From positions 1,302,001 to 1,366,000 of the forward strand of contig NZ_JAUHQA010000001.1 in NCBI RefSeq assembly GCF_030418295.1: a stretch of DNA of 64,000 nt. Direction: 5' to 3'. This DNA comes from Demequina muriae (GTDB lineage Bacteria; Actinomycetota; Actinomycetes; Actinomycetales; Demequinaceae). Each line of letters begins with the position of its first letter. Position 1 is the stretch's first letter. The notes beneath the pieces are model-generated. The model was not told where the DNA came from. It saw only the letters and a program-made list of their open reading frames with translations, and made no database searches. Shown here in pieces: positions 38,016 through 45,678 of this stretch. The translations under genes were made by a program, and so were the position numbers.

Positions 38016-39041
38016 ATGACTGCATCAACTGAGACCGAGTCACCCGCGGCGCACGTGTTCGAAACGGCACAGACGCCGATTCAGCGCTTGCGGTCCGTGC
38101 TGCACCGCTATCCCGCACTGAGCCCCGCAGTCGTCCTGCTGGTCTCGATCGTTGTCTTCGGGATGCTGAACGACAGGTTCCTGCTTCCAGCGAACCTGTC
38201 ACTGATCACCCAGCAGGTCGCGATCGTGGGCACCGTCGCGCTTGCCCAGACACTCATCATTCTGACGGCAGGCATCGACCTGTCCGTCGGCACCGCGATG
38301 GTGCTGGCGTCGATGGTCATGGCCGTCGCCGCTGCCGAGCATGGCTTCTCGGCTCCGATGGCGTTGCTCCTGGGCATACTCGTGGGACTGATCACAGGAG
38401 TGATCAACGGCATGCTCGTGACCAAGCTCAAGCTGCCGCCGTTCATCGTGACACTGGGCACCTACTCGATCTTCCTGGCCTTGACACTGCTGTACTCCAA
38501 GGGCGCGACGGTACGCGGTTCCGACATGCCGGCGATGATGACCTGGACTGGCAAGTCCTTCCCGGTGGCCGGCGTGAGCATCTCCTACGGCGTGGTCATC
38601 ATGTTCGTGCTCTACGTGGTCATGGCGTGGATCCTGGCGACCACCGCATGGGGCAGGCACGTCTACGCCGTGGGCGATGACCCGGAGGCGGCCCGCCTCG
38701 CCGGAGTGCGCACGACCTGGGTGCTGCGTTCCGTCTACATCTCTGCCGGCGCGATCATCGCGATCGCCGCGTGGCTGCAGATCGGCCGTACCAGCGCCGC
38801 GAGCCCGAACGCGGGCGCAGACCTCAACCTCGACTCCATCACCGCGGTCGTGATCGGCGGCACCAGCCTGTTCGGCGGCCGCGGCGCGGTGTGGGGAACG
38901 CTGCTGGGGGCGCTGATCGTGGGCGTGTTCCGCAACGGCCTCTCGTTGGCGGGCCTCGATGTGCTTTACCAGACCCTTGCGGTGGGAATTCTCGTGATTG
39001 TCGCCGTATCCGTTGACCAGTGGATTCGGAGGGCACGCTGA
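38016..39041 (+). CDS. Sugar ABC transporter permease
   Basis: The 341-residue product is a BPD_transp_2 (ribose/fructose type) permease with about nine hydrophobic helices. It carries the family motifs TQQVAIVGTVALAQTLIILTAGIDLSVG, GVINGMLVTKLKLPPFIVTLGT, the cytoplasmic AVGDDPEAARLAGV (EAA-like loop) and the terminal DVLYQTLAVGILVIVAVSVDQWIRR. It should form a homodimer with the adjacent ATPase. The ATG follows GAGGATGAGG, and the stop overlaps the next start (TGATG). Confidence 0.88.
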   Translation: MTASTETESPAAHVFETAQTPIQRLRSVLHRYPALSPAVVLLVSIVVFGMLNDRFLLPANLSLITQQVAIVGTVALAQTLIILTAGIDLSVGTAMVLASMVMAVAAAEHGFSAPMALLLGILVGLITGVINGMLVTKLKLPPFIVTLGTYSIFLALTLLYSKGATVRGSDMPAMMTWTGKSFPVAGVSISYGVVIMFVLYVVMAWILATTAWGRHVYAVGDDPEAARLAGVRTTWVLRSVYISAGAIIAIAAWLQIGRTSAASPNAGADLNLDSITAVVIGGTSLFGGRGAVWGTLLGALIVGVFRNGLSLAGLDVLYQTLAVGILVIVAVSVDQWIRRAR

Positions 39042-39850
39042 TGGCTGCGACCCCAACATCCGCCGCTCCCCAGGAGTCGGGGACGGCGAAGAGCGCCACA
39101 CCAGTGCTCACTGCCCGTGGACTCGTGAAGACCTACGGTCGCGTCGTCGGCCTCGATGGCGTCGACCTCGACCTGTACCCGGGGGAAGTGCTGGCGATCA
39201 TCGGCGACAACGGCGCAGGCAAGTCGACGCTCATCAAGTGCCTGACCGGTGCGGAGATCCCCGACGCCGGCACCATTGAACTGGACGGCGAGGAAGTGCG
39301 CTTCCGGAGGCCCGAGGACGCCAAGGAGCACGGCATCGAGGCGGTCTATCAGAACCTCGCCGTGTCACCAGCCCTCGACGTCGCGTCCAACCTGTTCCTG
39401 GGCCGTGAAGTGCGCAAGCCCGGCGTGATGGGATCCGTGTTCCGGCAGCTTGACATCAAGAGGATGCGGGAGCGCACCCGTGATGAGCTGCGCCGTCTTG
39501 GAATCACCACTCTCCAGGACGTCACTGTTCCCATCGAGAGCCTGTCGGGCGGGCAGCGGCAGGCCGTTGCCGTCGCGCGTGCCGCCGCCTTCGGATCAAA
39601 GGTGGTGGTGCTCGATGAGCCCACCGCCGCGCTCGGAGTGCGCGAGTCCAATCAGGTGCTCGACCTGGTGAAGCGGCTGCGCGACGAGGGGACCCCTGTC
39701 ATCCTCATCAGTCACAACATGCCGCAGGTGTTCGACGTCGCGGACAGGATCCACATCCAGCGACTGGGCCGGTGCGCGGCGATCGTGACGCCACAGTCGC
39801 ACTCGCGCACCGACGCGGTCGCGATCATGACCGGCGCGGCCGAGGCGTAG
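39041..39850 (+). CDS. Sugar ABC transporter ATP-binding protein (FrcA-like)
   Basis: The 269-residue product has a single nucleotide-binding domain, as in FrcA, rather than the double domain of RbsA. Walker A is GDNGAGKSTLIKCLTG, the Q-loop is in YQNLAVSP, the signature is LSGGQRQAVAVARA, Walker B is KVVVLDEPTAALG, and the switch histidine is in ILISHNM. It is last of the three transport genes, and the monooxygenase-like gene starts two bases after its stop. Confidence 0.88.
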   Translation: MAATPTSAAPQESGTAKSATPVLTARGLVKTYGRVVGLDGVDLDLYPGEVLAIIGDNGAGKSTLIKCLTGAEIPDAGTIELDGEEVRFRRPEDAKEHGIEAVYQNLAVSPALDVASNLFLGREVRKPGVMGSVFRQLDIKRMRERTRDELRRLGITTLQDVTVPIESLSGGQRQAVAVARAAAFGSKVVVLDEPTAALGVRESNQVLDLVKRLRDEGTPVILISHNMPQVFDVADRIHIQRLGRCAAIVTPQSHSRTDAVAIMTGAAEA

Positions 39851-39852
39851 GG

Positions 39853-40146
39853 ATGACGATCTCGCTCTACGCGCGCATTCACGCACTTCCCGGACATGAG
39901 AGCACGGTCGCGGCGCTGCTCGCACAGCTTGCCTCAGCGGTGCGAGCCGAGCCGGGCAACATCGCCTTCGAGCCGTGGCGGGAGACGGAGAGCGAGGGCT
40001 CGTTCTTCGTCTACGAGGTCTACGACGATGAGGCCGCTTTCGGGGCACACCTCGTCTCTCGGCACTCCGTGGAGTTCAATGCTGCGCTCGCCGACCACGT
40101 CTCCGGCGGCGCTTCGGAACTGACGGAGCTCCGCGCGCTCGCGTAG
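39853..40146 (+). CDS. Antibiotic-biosynthesis-monooxygenase-fold (ABM) protein
   Basis: The 97-residue product has the dimeric alpha/beta-barrel ABM layout: SLYARIHALPGHESTVAALLAQLASAVRAEPG, then FEPWRETESEGSFFVYEVYDDEAAFGAHLVSRH and a final helix. Relatives include YgiN-type quinol monooxygenases and other small enzymes needing no cofactor; the substrate is unknown. It is separated from the sugar transporter ATPase by only two bases and so is probably cotranscribed, which may mean a role with the imported compound or simple hitch-hiking. Confidence 0.75.
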   Translation: MTISLYARIHALPGHESTVAALLAQLASAVRAEPGNIAFEPWRETESEGSFFVYEVYDDEAAFGAHLVSRHSVEFNAALADHVSGGASELTELRALA

Positions 40147-40196
40147 ACACCCGGACACCTCGCGTGGCCTTCCGGCGCGGCCCCACCCTTGCCTTA

Positions 40197-40213
40197 TTTT
40201 GAGTGAATCAAAA
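40197..40213. promoter_or_regulatory. Fur/PerR-like operator
   Basis: TTTTGA-n5-TCAAAA forms a perfect six-base dyad inside an AT-rich patch that stands out from the surrounding GC-rich DNA, 21 bases before the Fur-family gene. It probably binds the product and controls the regulator-catalase pair. Confidence 0.6.
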
Positions 40214-40233
40214 GAAGCGCTAGGGTGGGGTCG

Positions 40234-40698
40234 ATGTCTACGCCGCCCCCACCCGCCGACACGCTTCTGCGTGAGTCCGGGCTGCGCGTCACCCAGCCCA
40301 GACTCTCGGTGATGAAGGCGCTCGGCGCTCAACCCCACGCATCGGCCGATGCCATCTTCGAGCGCGTGCGCGAGTTTCTTCCTTCCACGTCGCTGCAGGC
40401 CGTATACAACGTGCTCGGCGATCTCGTGGCCGCGGGCCTCGTGCGCCGCATCGAGCCGGCCGGACACCCTGGCCTGTTCGAGCTGCGGGTGGGCGACAAC
40501 CACCACCACATCGTGTGCAAGCGATGCGGCACGGTCGCGGACGTCGACTGCGTCACCGGTCACGCACCCTGCCTGACGCCGAGCGACTCCGCCGGCTTCG
40601 ACCTCTCCGAGGCCGAAGTGACCTTCTGGGGAGTGTGCGCCGACTGTGCGACCGCATCGGCCGTCCCACCCGGCCTCGCGACAAACACCCACGCTTGA
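40234..40698 (+). CDS. Fur-family regulator, PerR/CatR-like
   Basis: The 154-residue product has the Fur winged helix ([61 protein letters not shown]), the metal-binding [18 protein letters not shown] and a C-terminal FWGVCADC, giving a four-cysteine structural zinc site. Lying 40 bases upstream of a catalase gene, it is most likely a peroxide-sensing repressor, as FurA/CatR/PerR are in other Actinobacteria. ATG 40234 was preferred over GTG 40225 because it fits the family start and the spacing to a GGTGGGG sequence. Confidence 0.85.
   Translation: MSTPPPPADTLLRESGLRVTQPRLSVMKALGAQPHASADAIFERVREFLPSTSLQAVYNVLGDLVAAGLVRRIEPAGHPGLFELRVGDNHHHIVCKRCGTVADVDCVTGHAPCLTPSDSAGFDLSEAEVTFWGVCADCATASAVPPGLATNTHA
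40339..40352. repeat. Overlapping pair of the dispersed GGCCGATGC motif
   Basis: GCATCGGCCGATGC is a palindrome made of one copy of the window-wide motif on each strand, overlapping by four bases, within the Fur-family gene (Ala-Ser-Ala-Asp-Ala). It is the only such overlapping pair seen. Confidence 0.9.
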
Positions 40699-40738
40699 AG
40701 ACCCGTACCCGTCCACCGTCAATCAAGGAGACACAGAC

Positions 40739-42250
40739 GTGACTGAGAAGTACACCACCACCAACGCAGGGGCGCCGGTCGCCTCGGACGAGCACTCGCA
40801 GACCGTGGGCCAGGACGGCCCCATCTCGCTGACCGACCACTACCTGGTCGAGAAGCTCGCGCAGTTCAACCGTGAGCGCGTGCCGGAGCGCGTGGTCCAC
40901 GCCAAGGGCGGCGGCGCCTACGGCACCCTCACCGTCACCAACGACGTGTCGAAGTACACCCGGGCCTCGCTGTTCCAGCCAGGAGCGACCACGGACATGC
41001 TCGCCCGCTTCAGCACCGTCGCCGGCGAGCAGGGCTCGCCCGACACCTGGCGCGACCCCCGCGGCTTCGCGCTGAAGTTCTACACCGATGAGGGCAACTA
41101 CGACCTCGTCGGCAACAACACCCCCGTGTTCTTCATCAAGGACGGCATCAAGTTCCCCGACTTCATCCGTTCGCAGAAGCGACTGCCGGGCTCGCACCTG
41201 CGCGACAACGACATGCAGTGGGACTTCTGGACCCTGTCCCCCGAGTCCGCTCACCAGGTGACGTGGCTCATGGGCGACCGCGGCCTGCCGCGCTCGTGGC
41301 GCGAGATGAACGGCTACGGATCGCACACGTACCAGTGGATCAATGCCGAGGGCGAGCGGTTCTGGGTCAAGTACCACTTCCACACCGAGCAGGGCGTGCA
41401 CCACCTGACGGGTGATGAGGCGGCACAGCTGGCCGGCTCGGACGCCGACCACCACATCCGCGACCTCTACACGCACATCGAGGACGGCGACTTCCCGCGC
41501 TGGAAGCTCAGCGTGCAGGTCATGCCCTACGAGGACGCGAAGACCTACCGCTTCAACCCGTTCGACCTGACCAAGGTGTGGCCGCACGGCGACTACCCGC
41601 TGATCGAGGTCGGCTCCATGGAGCTCAACCGCAACCCCGAGAACTACTTCGGGGAGATCGAGCAGGCCGCGTTCGCGCCGTCCAACTTCGTCCCCGGCAT
41701 TGGCCCCTCGCCGGACAAGATGCTGATCGCGCGGATCTTCTCCTACGCCGATGCGCAGCGCTACCGCGTGGGCACCAACCACGCGCAGCTGCCGGTCAAC
41801 GCACCGAGGAACGTGCACCAGGACGCCCACTCGTACTCGAAGGAGGGCTCGATGCGGTACTCGTTCTCCTCGGCGGACACTCCCGTGTACGCGCCCAACT
41901 CGCGCGGCGGAGCCCACGCAGACCCGGCCCGCGCGGCCGAGTCCGGCGGCTGGGAGTCCGATGGCGAGATGGTGCGCACCGCCGCGGCGCTGCACCCGGA
42001 GGACGACGACTTCGGTCAGGCCGGGACCATGTACCGCGACGTGTTCAACGACGAGGAGAAGTCACGGTTCCTCGAGCAGATCACTGGTCACGTGGGCGCC
42101 GTGAAGGCGGATGACATTCGCGAGCGTGCGATCCAGTACTGGACCAACGTCGACGCTGGCCTGGGCGCCCAGCTCCGCGCGAACCTCGCGGGAGATGCTC
42201 CCGTCGAGGCCGGCGAGCCGGGCACCAAGTGGGCGCCCGCCGACGTCTGA
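40739..42250 (+). CDS. katA: Monofunctional haem catalase
   Basis: This enzyme turns hydrogen peroxide into water and oxygen. The 503-residue product is a small-subunit catalase. Essential His54 is in [12 protein letters not shown], Asn127 in [11 protein letters not shown], and the haem-ligand Tyr336 in [14 protein letters not shown]. No signal peptide is present, so it is cytoplasmic. GTG 40739 follows AAGGAGACACAGAC; the longer open frame overlaps the regulator gene. It probably shares a transcript and peroxide control with the Fur-like gene just upstream. Confidence 0.95.
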   Translation: MTEKYTTTNAGAPVASDEHSQTVGQDGPISLTDHYLVEKLAQFNRERVPERVVHAKGGGAYGTLTVTNDVSKYTRASLFQPGATTDMLARFSTVAGEQGSPDTWRDPRGFALKFYTDEGNYDLVGNNTPVFFIKDGIKFPDFIRSQKRLPGSHLRDNDMQWDFWTLSPESAHQVTWLMGDRGLPRSWREMNGYGSHTYQWINAEGERFWVKYHFHTEQGVHHLTGDEAAQLAGSDADHHIRDLYTHIEDGDFPRWKLSVQVMPYEDAKTYRFNPFDLTKVWPHGDYPLIEVGSMELNRNPENYFGEIEQAAFAPSNFVPGIGPSPDKMLIARIFSYADAQRYRVGTNHAQLPVNAPRNVHQDAHSYSKEGSMRYSFSSADTPVYAPNSRGGAHADPARAAESGGWESDGEMVRTAAALHPEDDDFGQAGTMYRDVFNDEEKSRFLEQITGHVGAVKADDIRERAIQYWTNVDAGLGAQLRANLAGDAPVEAGEPGTKWAPADV

Positions 42251-42515
42251 CGCTCACCGTCCCGAGACGCGACAGCCGGGTCGCTCTGCATCACGATGGT
42301 GTGCAGCGCGGCCCGGCTTCGTCGTTCCCGGGGCCGCGGCACCGCAGGGGAAGGCCGATGCGCGGGGAACCTCTCGCACACCCTGAGGCGTTCCCGTACA
42401 GTGGGCCACGCACATCGATGGGCGGGTGAGGTCTTCCCCGCCTCCGTTGTTCCACCGCCCTCCAGTACCCTGGACACCATGCCCGCGCGGCCGCGCGGTC
42501 GAGGAGGAGACGCAC

Positions 42516-43451
42516 ATGAACGCGGATAACCGCGCGAACCCCGGCACCGGGCCCAGTTTCAGCGCCCGGTCGGACGAGGGGTCAGGCGACGCCCCGCGTA
42601 CGCCGACGCGCTCCTCGCTGCGCCCCATCACCAGCGAGCAGCCGGTGTCGGGCCAGCAGCCACGGTCGCCATACGACGCCCCCGCCCCGACCTCGGCGCA
42701 GCAGCCCACGTCGGCGCAGCAGCCGGTGTCGAGGCAGCAGCCGGTGTCGAGGCAGCAGCCCACCTCCGCTCAGCAGCCCGTGTCCAGCCAGCACTCGGCG
42801 GGCGGCGTCTTCTCGCCGGTGAACGGTCCCGGCGCCGGTGCTCCGGTGAACCGCGCCCCGTCCGCGCCGAGCAGCGCCCCCACGACGGGCCAGCAGCCGG
42901 TGAGCGGACAGCACCCCACGTCGGATGCTCAGGCCACCTCGACCGGTCACACCTCCGCTTTCGCGGGTGCGGCGGCGGGCGTCGGCGCCTCCGCCTCGGC
43001 CGGTTTCGGTCGCTTCAAGGACTTCGCCGCGAAGGCCAAGGAGGACCTCACCTCGGCTGACGACATCGCGGCCTCCGAGCGCAAGGGCGGCCCGCGCAAG
43101 GTTCGCGTGCTGGTGTCGCGCATCGACCCGTGGTCCGCGCTCAAGATCGGCTTCCTGCTGTCCATCGCGCTCGGCATCATGATGGTGGTCGCGGTCTACG
43201 TGCTGTGGGGCGCGCTCGACAGCCTGGGCGTGTTCGCGCTGGCGAACGAGTGGGTGCTCCAGCTGTTCACCGAGGATCAGGAGGTGGACCTGCTCCAGTT
43301 CTTCGCTCTCAACAAGTGGATGTCCGCCACCGTCCTGATGGCCGTGGTCAACGTGGTGCTGCTCACCGCGCTGGCGACGCTCGGCGCGTTCCTCTACAAC
43401 ACGATCTCCAAGGTCGTCGGCGGCATCTACGTCACCCTCACCGACGACTGA
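42516..43451 (+). CDS. DUF3566 transmembrane protein
   Basis: The 311-residue product has a long disordered N-terminus with tandem S-x-Q-Q-P units (PVSGQQP, PTSAQQP, PVSRQQP and so on, about residues 44-95), then a Ser/Ala region. The DUF3566 domain follows, with VRVLVSRIDPWSALKIGFLLSIALGIMMVVAVYVLW and a second helix near VLMAVVNVVLLTALATLGAFLYN. DUF3566 genes normally lie directly downstream of gyrA and upstream of tRNA-Ile in Actinobacteria. Here it is 12.9 kb away. Function is unknown; co-location hints at envelope or division. ATG 42516 has GAGGAGGAG just upstream. Confidence 0.85.
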   Translation: MNADNRANPGTGPSFSARSDEGSGDAPRTPTRSSLRPITSEQPVSGQQPRSPYDAPAPTSAQQPTSAQQPVSRQQPVSRQQPTSAQQPVSSQHSAGGVFSPVNGPGAGAPVNRAPSAPSSAPTTGQQPVSGQHPTSDAQATSTGHTSAFAGAAAGVGASASAGFGRFKDFAAKAKEDLTSADDIAASERKGGPRKVRVLVSRIDPWSALKIGFLLSIALGIMMVVAVYVLWGALDSLGVFALANEWVLQLFTEDQEVDLLQFFALNKWMSATVLMAVVNVVLLTALATLGAFLYNTISKVVGGIYVTLTDD

Positions 43452-43546
43452 CGCGCACCTTGAGCGTGCGTCGACGACCGGCCGATGCCGGTTTGGTTCG
43501 CCGTGTGCGGGTGGGGTATCGTTGGTCGCCGCGGCTGTGCCGCATC

Positions 43547-43620
43547 GGGCCCATAGCTCAGGCGGTTAGAGCGCTTCGCTGATAACGAAGAGGTCGGAGG
43601 TTCAAGTCCTCCTGGGCCCA
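43547..43620 (+). tRNA. tRNA-Ile (GAT anticodon)
   Basis: The 74-base cloverleaf has acceptor arms GGGCCCA/TGGGCCC, D-loop AGCTCAGGCGGTTAGAGC, anticodon loop CTGATAA with GAT, and T-arm GGAGG-TTCAAGT-CCTCC. The 3' CCA is not encoded (CCG follows). Confidence 0.97.
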
Positions 43621-43633
43621 CCGAGGTGGACGT

Positions 43634-43747
43634 ATGAAGAGAATGGTCATCATCGCCGCAGTGATCGCGGCGGTCGCGGTCGCGTACGGGGCTCTTGCCC
43701 GTGACGCACGGCGTGACATCTGGGAGGATGTCCACCACGAGTTCTGA
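43634..43747 (+). CDS. DLW-39 family small protein
   Basis: The 37-residue product reads MKRMVIIAAVIAAVAVAYGA, then LARDARRDIWEDVHHEF. A single N-terminal membrane helix followed by a charged R-D-x-W tail matches the short actinobacterial DLW-39 family, which is typically encoded between tRNA-Ile and tRNA-Ala as here. Function is unknown. The ATG is 14 bases after tRNA-Ile, and the tRNA-Ala begins 19 bases after its stop, so it is probably expressed on the same transcript. Confidence 0.8.
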   Translation: MKRMVIIAAVIAAVAVAYGALARDARRDIWEDVHHEF

Positions 43748-43765
43748 CCCGCACGGTCAGAGCAC

Positions 43766-43841
43766 GGGGCCTTAGCTCAATTGGTAGAGCGCCTGCTTTG
43801 CAAGCAGGAGGTCAGGGGTTCGATTCCCCTAGGCTCCACCA
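43766..43841 (+). tRNA. tRNA-Ala (TGC anticodon)
   Basis: The 73-base cloverleaf plus encoded CCA has acceptor GGGGCCT/AGGCTCC (one G-T pair), D-arm AGCTCAATTGGTAGAGC, anticodon loop TTTGCAA with TGC, and T-arm AGGGG-TTCGATT-CCCCT. Confidence 0.97.
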
Positions 43842-44072
43842 CCGAAGGTTCGCCCGAGTTCGGGCGCCCGGCTCACGTCGAGGATTCTCCGCGGGCCCAT
43901 CGTGCATTCGATGGCCCGCAGCAGCCGCTGACTTTCGCCCCGGGATGCACCGAGTGATGTTGCCCACTCGGCCTATAGTCGCGCCTTCCGCGCGTGTGAT
44001 ACTCGACAAATCGGGACCTTCCGGACGTCGTCGGCGTGTGCAGGTGCGTCTCGCTCGCAGTCAGGGGCCACC

Positions 44073-45278
44073 ATGGCCAGCACCTCCCTCCGCACCCCGC
44101 TGTGGCTTGCCACAGCCCTCGGCCTCACCGCCGCCCTCCTCCTCGGCACCGGTGGGCCGGCCTCGGCCGCCACCGTCCTCGACGGCCCCGTCGACTTGGG
44201 CACCGCCGCGACCTACGGCGTCCTGGCGACGAGCGAGATCACCAATACCGGGCCAAGCGTGGTCAACGGCGACGTCGGGCTCTCGCCCGGCACGTCAATC
44301 ACCGGATTCGGGGGCCTTCCGGACGGCGTCGTCAACGGCACCGTGCACCAGACCGATGCTGAAGCCGCGCAGGCGCAGGACGATGCGACGGGTGCATACG
44401 GCATCGCAGCGTCGTTGTCGCCGACCCAGACCGGCGTCGGAGAGCTGAATGGTCTGAGCCTGACGCCGGGCGTCTACACCGGCGGCGAGCTCTCGCTTGC
44501 TGGGGCTGGCATTCTCACGCTCGAGGGCGCAGCCGATTCCGTGTGGGTGTTCCAGGCCTCATCGACGCTCACGATCGGCGGCGCGAGTCAGATCGTCATC
44601 ACCGGCGGCGCGAACGCGTGCAACGTGTTCTGGCAGGTCGGCAGCTCCGCCACGATCCAGGGCGCCGCGGACTTCCAGGGCACCGTCCTCGCGGCCGCCT
44701 CCGTGACTGCGGTGACGGGCGCCTCGATCGAGGGCCGGCTGATCGCGCTGAATGGCGCGGTGACGCTGGACACCAACGACATCACGGCGCCGACGGGCTG
44801 CCCGCCTCCTGGCACCGTCTCCGAAGTCTTCGCTCCGACCATCACCTCAGGCGCACCGACCGATGCGACCGCCGGCACGGCCTACGAGTTCACTGTGACC
44901 GCGGAGGGGACCCCCACTCCCACCTTCACGCTCAGCGGTGAACTCCCCGCGGGTCTGACGTTCGATGAGGACACTGGCGTGATCTCCGGCACCCCCACAT
45001 CACCGGGCACGAGCACGTTCACCGTGACCGCCGCGAATGGCATCGCTCCTGAGACCTCGGAGACTTACACCATCACCGTGGAGGCACCGGCTCAGGATGC
45101 GGCAGTCACCGTGGCCGAGGACACCGACACCGGCGTCGTCGAGGGCACGGAGCTGGCGGTCACCGGACCCGTGACGCCCGGCCTGGTGCCGGTCGCGATC
45201 GCTCTGATCGCTGGCGGCGTCGCCCTGGCGATCGTCAGCGAACGGCGGCGGGTGCGAGTCGCGGCGGTGCGCCGCTGA
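44073..45278 (+). CDS. Ice-binding-like (DUF3494) surface protein with LAxTG anchor
   Basis: The 401-residue product has a signal peptide (WLATALGLTAALLLGTGGPASAA) and a DUF3494 beta-solenoid domain (about 35-245). Its short repetitive turns include LGTAATYGVLATSEITNTG, VWVFQASSTLTIGGASQIVI and VFWQVGSSATIQGAADFQGTVLA. An Ig-like putative surface domain follows (APTITSGAPTDATAGTAYEF...GTPTSPGTSTFTVTA), then LAVTG at 361-365, a hydrophobic helix and ERRRVRVAAVRR. The end is a cell-wall sorting signal of the LAxTG kind used by class E sortases. DUF3494 proteins bind ice or act as adhesins; which applies here is unknown. Confidence 0.85.
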   Translation: MASTSLRTPLWLATALGLTAALLLGTGGPASAATVLDGPVDLGTAATYGVLATSEITNTGPSVVNGDVGLSPGTSITGFGGLPDGVVNGTVHQTDAEAAQAQDDATGAYGIAASLSPTQTGVGELNGLSLTPGVYTGGELSLAGAGILTLEGAADSVWVFQASSTLTIGGASQIVITGGANACNVFWQVGSSATIQGAADFQGTVLAAASVTAVTGASIEGRLIALNGAVTLDTNDITAPTGCPPPGTVSEVFAPTITSGAPTDATAGTAYEFTVTAEGTPTPTFTLSGELPAGLTFDEDTGVISGTPTSPGTSTFTVTAANGIAPETSETYTITVEAPAQDAAVTVAEDTDTGVVEGTELAVTGPVTPGLVPVAIALIAGGVALAIVSERRRVRVAAVRR

Positions 45279-45298
45279 CGTTTGTGGTCGAGTGCGCG

Positions 45299-45329
45299 AG
45301 CCCACGGGCGACGTGAGCGGCCGTGGGTC
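45299..45329 (+). terminator. Hairpin after the ice-binding-like gene
   Basis: GCCCACGG pairs with CCGTGGGT over a 13-base loop, 20 bases after the stop. The remaining gap to 45567 has only a short dyad, CTCTCG-AATG-CGAGAG (45411-45426); I recognise no riboswitch in it. Confidence 0.4.
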
Positions 45330-45567
45330 TTGGCCTGCCCGCGCGCGCCGTCGTCCCTGCTCCGAAGGCTCGATTCGGACAGATGCGACGCTCGCAATGC
45401 TGGCCTTGTGCTCTCGAATGCGAGAGTATGAACTGTGGGACGCAGTCCGGCGGACCGCAACAAAGCGGACGATGGCCGCACATCGGAATACCCGGGCCTT
45501 CCGGGGACGCAGGTGTCGGATGGCGGGTTCAACCGTCACCATCGTCTCCTCAGCAAGGGAGAGATAG

Positions 45568-45678
45568 ATGAACAAGTGGAGCGTTCTTCAGAACAGCAAG
45601 GTCGTGCGTGTCGCGGCGAGCGCGAGCACCCTCGTCGCCGTCGCCGCCATCGTCGGCGCTGGCTATAAGTGGGTCTGA
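45568..45678 (+). CDS. 36-residue membrane peptide upstream of the GGDEF-EAL gene
   Basis: The reading frame gives MNKWSVLQNSKVVRVAASAS, then TLVAVAAIVGAGYKWV. A strong AAGGGAGAGATAG site precedes the ATG. It has a short amphipathic/basic N-terminus and one membrane helix. The stop overlaps the GTG start of the diguanylate cyclase/phosphodiesterase gene by ten bases in another frame, so the two are probably translationally coupled. I know no family; it could be a leader peptide or a membrane partner of the enzyme. Confidence 0.6.
   Translation: MNKWSVLQNSKVVRVAASASTLVAVAAIVGAGYKWV

Noticed and set aside
45279-45567. Possible c-di-GMP (GEMM) riboswitch before the small peptide and GGDEF-EAL gene
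   Set aside because: A GTGGGACGCAG stretch looked suggestive, but the required GGCAAACC-type core and the tetraloop-receptor arrangement are missing.
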